This document shows positions 10,787-20,465 of a stretch of 64,000 nucleotides of DNA, piece after piece. The DNA comes from Gnetum montanum. Lineage: Eukaryota; Streptophyta; Gnetopsida; Gnetales; Gnetaceae. Position 1 is the first letter of the stretch. The number at the start of each line of letters is the position of its first letter. The DNA lies in the NCBI GenBank assembly GCA_015680685.1, contig MNCI01007580.1:855314-919313 (forward strand), written 5' to 3'. The notes under the pieces are model-generated. The model saw nothing but the letters and a program-made list of their open reading frames with translations, was not told the origin of the DNA and did no database searches. Position numbers and translations under genes: made by a program.

Positions 10787-11627
10787 TTGTTATGGTGGGA
10801 TGGTATTCGGAACCGAGACTATTGGTGGAACCCACTACCCAACCACAGGTTGTGAGGTAATACCTTGAACATGTTGGATAGGAGTAATCAATGGTGCCCT
10901 ATGAATTTGCATATGGGGTATGTATGGGTGGATGTGGAAGCTGGTATGATTGACGGTATTCCAATTACTTGAGGTTGGAGGATTGACCCTACGTTGGTTT
11001 GGGTGAGTTGTTGGGATTGTACCGGTGGAGGAATTATGGAAGTGGATGCATCAGAGTGAATGTTATTGAGCATGGAGAAGATAGGAATGGAATGGGGAAC
11101 AGGTGCTTGAATGTTTATGGATGAAGAAGGAAACATAGTTCTTCTAGGAAAGGATGGGATAATAGGTTTGTGTGGGCATGGGGGCTAACAGTATGGTATG
11201 ATTCTCCATATTCAGATTGGGCTGCAAAGTCATCTTCTTCGTCTTGAGGCTCTCTGGGAGGTAGTTGTAAGGCTTGACTTCTAGTCATAAGAAGTTGGGA
11301 TATGAGTTTATGATGGTTTTCAGATAGTGGGATTATGTCAAAAGCTAAAGGAATAAACTCACGTCCTTCTTTATGGATGAATTCATATTCTCGCTTAGCT
11401 TCCCTCTCTATACGATCAATGGGTAGGTTGGCTTGGATCTTAACACAGATAAAATTATGTTGTTCGGGTGTAAGAGTTGCGTGAATAGGGCCTTTACCCT
11501 GTAACTTGAGGGATTGGCGTGTAGGGCCTTGAGGATTTATGTGTTCAATAACGGTTATAGATTCCGTAGCAGTCATAGGGTTTGAAGCAATTGGTAGTGT
11601 TACTGGGTTGACTTGGGAAGATTCCAT
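10787..11627 (-). pseudogene. Element 1 Gag N-terminal region
   Basis: The first real ATG of the element is at 11627 (MESSQVNPVTLPIAS). A frame continues to 11115 with acidic and helical segments (EREAKREYEFIHKEGREF). A second frame, rich in Pro/Ser/Gln, covers 11136-10888, and the capsid frame begins at 10786. At least two frameshifts therefore separate the pieces. Little can be said of function beyond an N-terminal Gag extension typical of Tat elements. Confidence 0.6.
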
Positions 11628-11792
11628 GATAAATGTGAATGGACTGGGATAGACGAATGGAGTTGGATCGTAAGCAGTTGTATTGTGGGGTGACACAAGC
11701 TTAGTGTGATCAATAGGGATGAAGAGACTCAAATGGGCAAGATGGATGAGTTTTGATAGGTAGTGACGTTTTAACCAATAATAAGAAAGTGG

Positions 11793-11809
11793 CCCTCCTT
11801 CTAGCGCCA
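11793..11809 (-). promoter_or_regulatory. Primer binding site of element 1
   Basis: The minus-strand sequence TGGCGCTAGAAGGAGGG begins five bases inside the LTR edge at 11815. It starts with TGG, the complement of a tRNA CCA end. Element 2 carries a decayed copy of the same site. I could not assign the tRNA. Confidence 0.65.
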
Positions 11810-12441
11810 AAAACTGTACTGACCTAAATCATTGGTGTAAGGCTGGAAGGGAAACAGACACCGAGAGATTGTTGGGCAGGCACAGCTGACCCTGCCTTCG
11901 CTTGAGGGCAAGCTGGAAAAGGGATGAAGGCAGAGTGCCTTGGATGGTTTGCACGCAAATCAACCAAGGACTTCCCCGAGCGTAAGCTACGGCTAGCGCT
12001 GGGGTTATCGTAAACAGGATATAACGATACGAAATATAAATAAAGCGTATTGAATTATAAATAAAGCGTGAATAGAATTATATTGCAAACAAAGCATAAA
12101 CCAAAGTACATAATGTAAATAGGAGGCAATGATGAAACTGTATTATATTGTTTTGAAAAAATGTGCATCGGTCAAAGCGTAGTTGCACAAGTGTGAATGG
12201 CAAGTCAAACGCTTAGCCCCGGAAAGATATGACACGATGATGCGACAATGTGAGAAGAACTTGGAAGCCAAAAATCAGATGTGCCGAGTGCCCAAGGATT
12301 GCAAGTTCTATCCTCCTTCAGAATTGACAATCTCTTCAATCTTTGCCTCTTCCAATCTTCTTCTTCTTCTTCTCTTTTTGCCTCTCTTGCTGCTTTTGCT
12401 TTGCTTCTCTTCCTTCCTCCAATTTGTGTGAATTGATGGGG

Positions 12442-12449
12442 TATTTATA
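12442..12449 (-). promoter_or_regulatory. TATA box of element 1 5' LTR
   Basis: Minus-strand TATAAATA in CCCTATAAATACCCC. This position leaves about 1.7 kb of U3 upstream in element orientation, including the captured exon. Confidence 0.6.
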
Positions 12450-12839
12450 GGGTTGGGCTAGGGTTTTAGCTAGGGTTTGCTTTGACCATGTTCAATGTAT
12501 CTGTGCTGGATAGTTGTACACGAGTTGGATGTGTGTTGACAATTGCATACTTTGACCAGGTTCAATATATTTTACAACTTGTGGGTTATTCCAGCCCATA
12601 AAAATACAAATAAATTAGAAAAACAAGCCTTGAGTGATAAAAATTTAAGAAAGATTAGGAGGATTGGCTCTAGCCCCAACCCGCTTGGAAAATATTACAT
12701 ATTATTATTATTATTATTGAATATTCAGCTCGATTTTGTATAGGCTTTCATGTTTCATAGCCATCGTACTAATTATGAACCTTGATTAAACAGTGAAAAA
12801 AAATGAGAGAATCGCCGAAGATTAAATCAAGAATGCATC

Positions 12840-13558
12840 AGGGCGGACGTTGCTGGTGGTGCCTGCAGCAACGGTGACGGTGGCAGGTAGCCAGAGGTGC
12901 AGCAAGGGCACAAAAACAATGGCACAGGCTCCAATAGAAACTGCAGTGCAGACGAGTGTGGCGGAAGACGTGAAGTGGCAGCACAGGCAAGCACAGAGGC
13001 ATAGTACGGTGAGCAGCGGCAGTGTGGCAGGAGCAGAAACATCAACGCGGCAGTGCAAGATCAGCAACGTGGCGGGGCAGGAGACAGTGACGCGGCAGCG
13101 GCAGCGGGAGCAGCAATGCGGCGGCGGCGGAACAGCAACGCGGCAGGCGAAAACAGCAATGTGGCAGGCAAAAACAGTCACGCGGCAGGCGAAAACAGTG
13201 ACGTGGTGGGCAGCGGAGGAGTCAGCGACGCGGCAGGCAGCGCGGGAGTCAGCGACGGCAGAAAGCGCAGGAGTGGCAACGCGGCGGGCAGTGCAGGAGT
13301 GGCACAGGCTCCAACAGAAACTGCAGCGCAGACGAGCGACGGAAGACACGAAGTGGCGGCACAGGCGAGCACAGAAATGTCAGCGCGGTGAGCAGCGGCG
13401 GTGGGAGCACAGAAAGCGGGGGCGCGGTGAGCAGCTGGAGCAAAAACAGCAGCGCGGACGGAGCGGAAACAGCAGCACGGCAGACAACAGAAACAGCAAC
13501 GCAGCAGGCAACAGAAATAGCAACGCGGTAGGCAACAGAATAATAATATGCATTCCCT
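12840..13558. repeat. GC-rich degenerate minisatellite in U3
   Basis: Imperfect direct repeats built on CAGGCGAAAACAGCAACGCGG and shorter variants (AACAGAAACAGCAACGCAG). The stretch is rich in CpG, unlike the AT-rich surroundings. Long open frames on both strands have low-complexity Ala/Arg/Cys/Leu composition and come from the repeat; none is a credible gene. The start (12840-12957) is shared with the other LTR. Confidence 0.75.
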
Positions 13559-13750
13559 GAATTTGGGCTCCTTGTCGTTGTTGAAGTTGTCTGTAACCAC
13601 CTGCTTGACGCGTTCCAAAAGGTCCACCGGGATGCCGTGGTTCAGAATCTGCAAGAAGCCGGCTTGATCGATGGCATCTAGAAACTGAGTCTTGATTGTC
13701 TTTCTGTCTGGGCCGTGCAGGCCTGCGATGTCGATTACAGGAACCACCAT
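13559..13750 (-). pseudogene. Captured exon: 2-oxoglutarate/Fe(II) dioxygenase N-terminal domain (ACC-oxidase-like)
   Basis: From an ATG at 13750 in good plant context (AACAACATGG) the minus strand encodes MVVPVIDIAGLHGPDRK, then DAIDQAGFLQILNHGIP and VDLLERVKQVV, ending near KEPKFRE. This is the DIOX_N fold; the start, the GF-Q-NHGIP motif and the LLERVK segment resemble 1-aminocyclopropane-1-carboxylate oxidase and relatives. About 64 residues are present against roughly 310-330 in the family. The catalytic C-terminal half, with its His-Asp-His iron ligands, is absent, so it cannot be an enzyme. It stops at the minisatellite. It lies in the U3 of element 1 on the element's own strand, which suggests transduction of a host gene. 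Confidence 0.75.
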
Positions 13751-14121
13751 GTTGTTGCTTTTTTCCTTTTCTTACTACTGCTGCTGCTTGTGTTGGCTTT
13801 GCTTCAGGATCTAGAACAACCCTCGGTGTTCTAAGCTTGCTATTGTTGTTGAGCTCTTGACGCTGAGAATAGGAATTAGCATGGCAATATGTCTTTTTGT
13901 GATGCCGGTTACTGCCCTCTGCAATTGGGCTTCCGTCCGTGAATTGCGGAGAAATTTGGAGAGAGCTAACGGTAAGCAATCCTGTTATTTGTAACTATAC
14001 TGTTTTGTGCATTTCCCCGAATCCAAAAGCATGTGCACGTGAATAATAGCCGTTCACTAATGCACCATTAAGGCGTACAAATTTCCATTCAAAATGCTAA
14101 CCTGAAATTAGTGGTGTTTCA
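13751..14121 (-). other. Unique U3 sequence upstream of the dioxygenase exon, with an unassigned open frame
   Basis: A minus-strand open frame from ATG at 13979 (MLTVSSLQISPQFTD) runs in another frame through and past the dioxygenase ATG. Part of it (QAAAVVRKGKK) overlaps the sequence just before that ATG. It could be captured 5' untranslated or coding sequence from the donor gene. Nothing recognisable lies between 13980 and 14121. Confidence 0.35.
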
Positions 14122-14516
14122 TTTATAGGGTTGGACCAGGCTTGGGCACGAAATTCAAGAATGGAATCAACGGCTGTGAGATGAGATGAGAAGAAAGCAG
14201 ATCTAGCAACATGTGTCCCATTAATAGTTGGCATGAGTTGGATGCGTGTTGGATAGTTGCATTCTTTGACCAGGTTCAATGTATCTGTGTTGGATAGTTG
14301 TGCACGAGTTGGATGTGTGTTGGATAGTTGTATTCTTTAACAGGTACATTGCATTTTACAATTTATAGGTTATTCAAGCCCATGAAAGTACATTTAATTT
14401 AGACCATGAGGTCTTGACATGTCAATATTGTACGACTTTTAATTTTTGTGATATTAAACTTGTTCAAACAAGGCTCTATGCCTAGCATGGGTGAGGCCAT
14501 GAGGTTGGCCTCAACA
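14122..14516 (-). repeat. Solo LTR of the element-2 family, right part
   Basis: Resumes the LTR broken at 2251 (TTTATAGGGTTGGACC) and ends GGTTGGCCTCAACA at 14516, as in the LTRs of element 2. It contains two copies of the 41-base unit described at 24281. With the left part it makes an LTR of about 1.06 kb. Confidence 0.85.
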
Positions 14517-15620
14517 CAGGGTTTTTCATAAAGGAGATGGAAAACACAAAAGTTGTTAATGCTCAGCTGATGAAGGAAAATGAAAATCTCAAAGATGAAT
14601 TAATGGAACAAAAACATGCAAATAAAATTCTCAAAGATGAGCTGAAAACAGTGCAGGACTCTAAGTGAAAGGCCAAAGACAAGCTTCTTATGATCAACTT
14701 TTCTCTTGAAGAGATGGACTTTGAGAATGAAAAATGGTGGTAGAATCAATCAAGACATACCCAGCAAGAGAGTACTGAGAGAGTTAAAATACAATGCATT
14801 GAAAGGACCTGGCCAGGAACAGGCATTAATGAAAGCAGCCTAAACTGGATTCAAAGTTCCAGAAATAGGAGCAGAAGAAGAAAGTGCTTTCCAGCCTGAT
14901 TCATCACAGCAAGAAAATGTTATCCCAGTAGCAGCTCCTTCAACAAAGCAAGAACAGTGGGTAGAATTAGCACAAAATGGAGTAAACTTCTGTTCAACTT
15001 CAACTAACCATAAAAATGCTGCCATCAAATCTATTTCAACATATCAGGACAAGGCTGCTGCCAAATCAGCACATACTGAATTCAAAGCTTCTTGAAAGCG
15101 GAATGAAACATCAGATAGAAAATCAAGTGAACATGCTTCCAGATATGCTGCAATGGCTGCTGATGGTGTAGTCCTTCCAAATCCTCGGGCAACTTTACGA
15201 ACTTATCTTGAGTTGGAAGATGATGCTGACTACTTTCCAGAGGAGAAAAAAGTTCAGGGTTACATGAAGAGACAAGTTGTATCTACCAACAATACTAAAG
15301 TTTCAGAGATGAAAATGATAGGAAGAAATCCACAAAAGAAGCCTGCAAGACGTTCTTTCTGTGTTCCTGCAAAGGCACCTAGATCTGAAACGGTTACCAT
15401 GCCTGCAAATCTGTCTAGACCTGAGTCAGTTCCCAGAGAAGCAGTGGGTACTTCTGACACAGCAGATTTTGTGCAAAACGTTAAACCTACAGGGTTGCCT
15501 GCAGCTCATCTTCATGACCTTTGTGAAAAGCTTCCTAGATCCAGGTCATTTGCAAGGAGATGAAGTCTCTTCCCAGGTCTTTATGAAGGAGATTTTCTTT
15601 CTGTGTTAAGAAGCCAAAAA
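14517..15620 (+). pseudogene. Host coiled-coil protein relic, downstream part
   Basis: Begins in frame with the upstream part: FFIKEMENTKVVNAQLM, then ENLKDELMEQKHANKILKD, a clear coiled coil, to a stop at about 14668. Further frames give FKVPEIGAEEESAF (14850), NVIPVAAPSTKQEQW (14920) and AAIKSISTYQDKAAAK (15020). A 136-residue open frame at 15153-15563 (MAADGVVLPNPRATLRT, then LELEDDADYFPEEKK) ends with the basic EKLPRSRSFARR. Stops and shifts at about 14668, 14748, 14840 and 15092 show decay. No introns are evident in this 1-kb part. The family was not recognised. Confidence 0.6.
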
Positions 15621-17883
15621 GCCAACAGTGACGGACTTGTTAATGAACTATGGATTTTTCTGAAATTTGTTTTTACATCTCTAGTTGTATCGACATTATT
15701 TACAAATGGTTATCCATTGTGAATCGGTTGTTTTGCAGCCTTTCTTGGTAAATTTGTCTTTTATCTCTATTTGCTGAAAGTTCTATTTTACGTAGTAGAA
15801 TAAGTCATAACAGTAACAAATCAAGGTTCAATCGTTCAATCGCTTTCATGGCCTCAAAATTACCAACGCGAGCGAAAATCAGGTTCAGAGCACGATGAAC
15901 TCCGCAAGTAGAAATGTGTAGAGCGACGTTGGACAACTCGTTCGATGTAGGAGGCAGTTGATTTAGAACACACACTGTTCTACATGTTAATGCTGAGATA
16001 CTGGCCGCAGAATTCATCGGAAATGCAAAGCGCCAGATTTATCCTAAAAAATTCCTTTCATGGTATATCAAGTCACTAATTGCTGGTAAGATTTTGTTTT
16101 TTATTTTATTTATTTAATCATTTTTTTGGTTGCATAAGCCAGAACGCTTCATTATGAAAATCCATATGGAAATGCTTTAGTCGTATACATGAGAAATTTT
16201 AAAAGGATTTGGAAGTCTATTAAAAGTCTTCAGAACTCATCTATGAAAAATGGAAATGAAAATGCTATGTTATATCTCAGAAAATTTAGAAGGATCCGTG
16301 TTGTCTCTCAAACCTGAAACTGGTAAGTCACAGCAATTGTCACCACGTTCTTCCGGCTTTAGGTACTCTATCTATCTGAACCTCTATTTTAAATTATAAC
16401 AGATTATAAGAGTAGTTCAAAGAATTAGTGAACCCGCTCCTCGCCTGTAAAAGCAGGCTATTTTAAATTATAACAAATTATAACGGTGTAGTTCAAAGAA
16501 TTAGAGTAACTATTTTCCTTAAATACTATATTGTCAATGTTGAACACATGGCTTCTACTGAGTTACTTGAAATCATATCACTGAAAACACATATACATAC
16601 AACTTTCCACTTAAGAAATAATCACATACTAAGAAACAAGCATATTACCATTATTGCAAATGATGGTAATGATCATCCCATGTTCCTAAATAATCAAATT
16701 ATATTGATTTTTGAGACATCCTTATCTAATTAAAAATATAACTAAAACTCTATACCAAACAATTATCAACATTTTTATTTAGAATGTCCATTGATCTCTT
16801 CTGTCTTCTAATTGATGAATTATAGAATCAGATGTGTGAAGTGTTATTCTAGTCTTTTGCACACAATACTAATAAATTTTCTAGATAAAACAAAGAATAA
16901 TGCAACAATTGGCAAGACATAGAGTTACCTTGGGGAAAACCTTCAAGGTGAAAAGCTCTAGCAAAAATTGATTCCTGGCCTGTTAGTAGTAGCACTGTTT
17001 CAAGATTGAAGCATAGAGAGAATTAATGAATACAATGGAGAAGAATTGCAGGTGAGGATTGTAGCTTAGGTATTAACAATTATTGTGTCAAGGATGCTCC
17101 TTTAGAGCTCTTTATATATTGCTTGGGTTACAAAATCAAACCCAAAATAAAAGGGGATAAGGTAATTTATTTTTGGTGTGGATTGGTATAGGAATGAAAA
17201 TTAAAACAAAGAAAATATGAAATAGATAGAATAAGAATAAAAAAAGTAGCATAACCAAGGCAGGATTATCTATGGTGGATAAAATTAAGGTAGATTTGCC
17301 TTCATCCTTTCATCCACCTTACACGAAGGACAATGTATACATGTTATCAAAATAAAATTTGAGTTGGTTTCAAGTAGGGAACTTACTTCTTTACTTGGAT
17401 TATGTTACTTTGATATTTACTTTTGAGAAAGATATCTTTATTATCTGGCATTTTTTAGAAAAAAAAATTGTATTTCTTTTGGATTGTTAGTCAATGCAGA
17501 GAAAATTAAAATGATAACATAGGGCATGGAAATGAAGTATAGATTTAAATTTTGTTTAAATTTGGTGACTAAAACTTACAAATTGTAAACTCTTTTAGAT
17601 ACTTGAGTTTTCAATAAGTGACTAATTATAGAAGATAAATTCATTAATAAAATCACAAGGATGGTATGACGTTTTAAAAAAAAAGGAAAAGGAAGTTTAA
17701 ATTTGGTGATAAAAATTTACAAATGGTGTCTTTTGGATACTCGGGTTTTTAATATGTGAATAAGTTTAGATAGGATAAATGCATTATAAAAATTAAATGA
17801 TTATAGATATTTGGATTGTATAAGAGGCAATCAATAAACTCTCTTCAAAATTTACCATCTAGACTCCAAATGATATATGTTAT
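15621..17883. other. AT-rich spacer
   Basis: No gene is supported. A 70-codon minus-strand frame at 15805-16017 (MNSAASISALTCRTVC) has plausible composition but no known motif. Around 16930-17110 there is a promoter-like patch (TTTATATATTGCTTGGG), possibly eroded LTR sequence. The rest is low-complexity AT-rich DNA. Confidence 0.5.
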
Positions 17884-19023
17884 TGTTGATGCGTAAATTT
17901 TGGACATGCCACCAACACCTGTGAAAACTCGTTTTAGGAGACTATCGCCTAGGGCACCTCCCGTATGGGTACGGAAACCCGGGAATAGCCTCAGCTCGAA
18001 AGGGCTATGTGACAAAACAATAATAATAATATTTTTAAGCAAAATATAAAAGCTTTAAATTTAATAAGAATATTGAAAAGTTAAATAATTTGTGCAATTT
18101 TAAAAAGTACAATAAATAATTCAAAATAAAATGCAAATAATAATATTGAAAACTATAAAAGTTATTTGCCACTATGGCTGCTTCCGTGCTTGGAGATGGT
18201 AGAGAGAAAAATATGTTTTATTGTTTGAAAGCAAATAAATAAAGAACAAAACGATGTGCATACAACCTGTCTCTGCCAGGTTTCTGTTTATAGGCAGAAA
18301 GAGGGCGTTGGTCTTTGCCGCGTGGGCAGAAAAGAAAACGTGTCTATTTCTATCTAAGAAAATAGAAAACTATCGTTCAACAATTGCTACTGCAGGGCAA
18401 GCACACTGTCATCTGCAATCTACCCGCAACTGCTATTGATGTTCACCGCGCGTTCCACGCTCCTGCCGTGTTCTGTCGCCTGCCAGTAGAAGAGAGAAGA
18501 CTGCCGAAAACGCCTTCGCTGTTGGTGTTGCCTACCAGTAGAACAGAAAATGGTTTTGCAAACTCTGGCTCCTCCCTTGTTTATGTGAATTGACAAGGTA
18601 TTTATAGGGTTGGACTGGGCTCGGGCACGAAATTCAAGAATAGAATCAACGGTTGTGAGATGAAAGGAAAGCAGATCTAGCGACATGTGTCCCATGGATA
18701 GTTGGCACGAGTTGGATGTGTGTTAAATAGTTACATTTTTTGACCAGGTTCAATGTATTTGTGTTGGATAGTTGCATTCTTTGACCAGGTTCAATGTATC
18801 TGTATTGGATAGTTGTGCACGAGTTGGATGTGTTGGATAGTTGCATTCTTTGACCAGGTTCAATGTATTTTACAATTTATGGGTTATTCAAGCCCATGAA
18901 AGTACATTTAATTTATACCATGAGGGCTTGATATGTCAATACTGTACGACTTCTGATTTTTTGTGATATTAAACTTGTTCAAACAAGGCCCTATGCCTAG
19001 CATGGGTGAGGTTGGCCTCAACA
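17884..19023 (-). repeat. Element 2 3' LTR (1140 bp)
   Basis: Starts TGTTGATGCGTAAATTTT and ends GGCCTCAACA, matching 23422-24774. It is about 213 bases shorter than its partner because it carries fewer copies of the 41-base unit. Minus-strand TATAAATA lies at 18599-18606. An N run begins eight bases beyond its inner edge. Confidence 0.9.
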
Positions 19024-19031
19024 CTTAGCCC

Positions 19032-19115
19032 NNNNNNNNNNNNNNNNNNNNNNNNNNNNNNNNNNNNNNNNNNNNNNNNNNNNNNNNNNNNNNNNNNNNN
19101 NNNNNNNNNNNNNNN
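19032..19115. other. Assembly gap (84 N)
   Basis: Unknown bases directly inside the 3' LTR of element 2, where the polypurine tract should lie. A (TA)n run follows the gap, which may explain the break. Confidence 0.95.
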
Positions 19116-20159
19116 GTAATTATATATATATATATATGTTTAAGTTCTCATTCTCAATATTCTCACAAGGTAACAGTAAAAGTATGTAGACAATTTTGAG
19201 CAAGTGACTTATACAAAACTTAATGAGGAGGATGAGCTCATGTTAGATCATAGTAAATCACAACTTTCAGATTTTTCCTTGGTTTTTTTTTTTCTTTTTT
19301 TTTTTTTTTTTGAAAACTTAAATTTAAAAGGGGAAACAGAGGTTAGGGTGAGGATTGTTGCCGAACCCCATCACACTCAAGAACTTATTACACTACCAAA
19401 AAACATGGTCCTCATTTTTTTTGTTTTGTTTTTTTTTAAGGAAACTTTGCTCATGGTGTACTTCATTCTTGAGGTAGGAATTCCAACATGAGTCTGGCAG
19501 ATTAGTTACACTACCAAAGAGCATGGTCCTTTTGGAAACTTTGCCCATGGTGCAGTTCAACCCTCGTGTATGTGCCTTTGATTGGTGGCATCATAGCAGG
19601 TCTCCTAGGTGGCTAAGGATTCTCAAGTAGAAATGAACATACTTCACCCCGTTGTTCACAGGATAGCCATGGATCATTATACCTAAAGGTTTGGGCTTAT
19701 GAGAGGAAAGGATAGAATTTTCCAAGGTCACCTAGTAATTATGACTAACCACTCTCCAACATCACATATCCTACACTCACATGATCATGATGATAACATG
19801 ATAAGTTTGTATAAATCAAATGCTCCATAATCAAACATAACAAATAGACTGAAACCTTGGGATCAATTGGAAAGAGTTATAGTATTTATAAAATATAAAG
19901 TGGATTTTATAGCATTATATGATAGTAATAGTAAATTATATTAGACCTACATTATTTTCCAATGGTGTTAGGATGACCCAATATCAAGTAACTCAAATGA
20001 CCAATGTTTATTAAAATCATATGAAGAACAAAAAAATCAAAATAATATGCTAAGAAGGAAATGATGAAAATGCAAGCAAAATATGGAAATGCAATAATAT
20101 ACATATGAAATGCAAAGAAAAAGGGGAAGAAAACATGCAACTAAGAATCTACCAGATGC
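19116..20159 (-). other. Element 2 3' untranslated region
   Basis: Between the integrase tail and the 3' LTR. It contains poly-T tracts (19281-19310 and 19418-19437) and a duplicated motif (CACTACCAAAAAACATGGTC near 19391, CACTACCAAAGAGCATGGTC near 19509). No coding region is recognisable. Confidence 0.5.
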
Positions 20160-20465
20160 CCATGTGGGGTACCTGAGTAGAAATGTTTCAAATGAAATGC
20201 ATTAAAATTCCTGTTCAACCTATATCCTTGCAAATCAGCAATCTTAAACACATTTGAGGTAGTGATGTCTACAATTTGGAATGGACCTAACCACATAGGT
20301 GAAAACTTAGTTTGAGGGCTAGTTTGACCAGACGCTCTATCTCTCTTAAGGACTAGATCACCTACTTGAAAAATTTTTAGCTACATATTTTTTATTGAAC
20401 CATCTCTTGACAATTTGTTGATGCTTAAGATTATGAAAATCAAGACCTACACTTATCTTGCTTAA
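20160..20465 (-). pseudogene. Element 2 integrase C-terminal fragment
   Basis: The minus strand reads QVGDLVLKRDRASGQ, then FSPMWLGPFQIVDIT and NRNFNAFHLKHFYSG, the SH3-like C-terminal domain of gypsy integrases with its P-W-x-GPF motif. Upstream of it (HQQIVKRWFNKKY) is the linker helix, with a stop and a frameshift near 20380. The catalytic core and zinc module that should precede it are absent. Confidence 0.75.

Larger units (their letters stand above)
2252..14121 (-). mobile_element. Element 1: Ty3/gypsy (Tat-like) LTR retrotransposon inserted in a solo LTR
   Basis: An almost complete element of about 11.9 kb on the minus strand. It has a 5' LTR (11815-14121), primer site (11793-11809), gag, protease, RT, RNase H and integrase down to 3647, and a shortened 3' LTR (2252-about 3395). 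It is flanked by TTTAT at 2247-2251 and 14122-14126. The outer ends are TG and CA in element orientation. A degenerate RNase H followed by a second, complete one is the hallmark of the Tat lineage. Several stops and frameshifts make it non-autonomous. The insertion point lies inside the TATA box of the host LTR. Confidence 0.88.
11815..14121 (-). repeat. Element 1 5' LTR, about 2.3 kb
   Basis: Bounded by CA at 14121 (TG in element orientation) next to the duplication TTTAT, and by TG at 11815 next to the primer site. The part 11815-12957 matches the other LTR. The rest, which would be U3, holds a GC-rich minisatellite (12840-13558), a dioxygenase exon (13559-13750) and about 370 bases of unique sequence. 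The alternative reading is that 12958-14121 was inserted only into this copy, but the outer end and the duplication fit only position 14121. Confidence 0.75.

Noticed and set aside
12850-13560. Long plus-strand open frame of 236 codons and its minus-strand counterparts
   Set aside because: Low-complexity translation of a GC-rich minisatellite; no domain, no coding signature.
15805-16017. 70-codon minus-strand frame as a small gene
   Set aside because: No motif, no promoter context and no support beyond being open.
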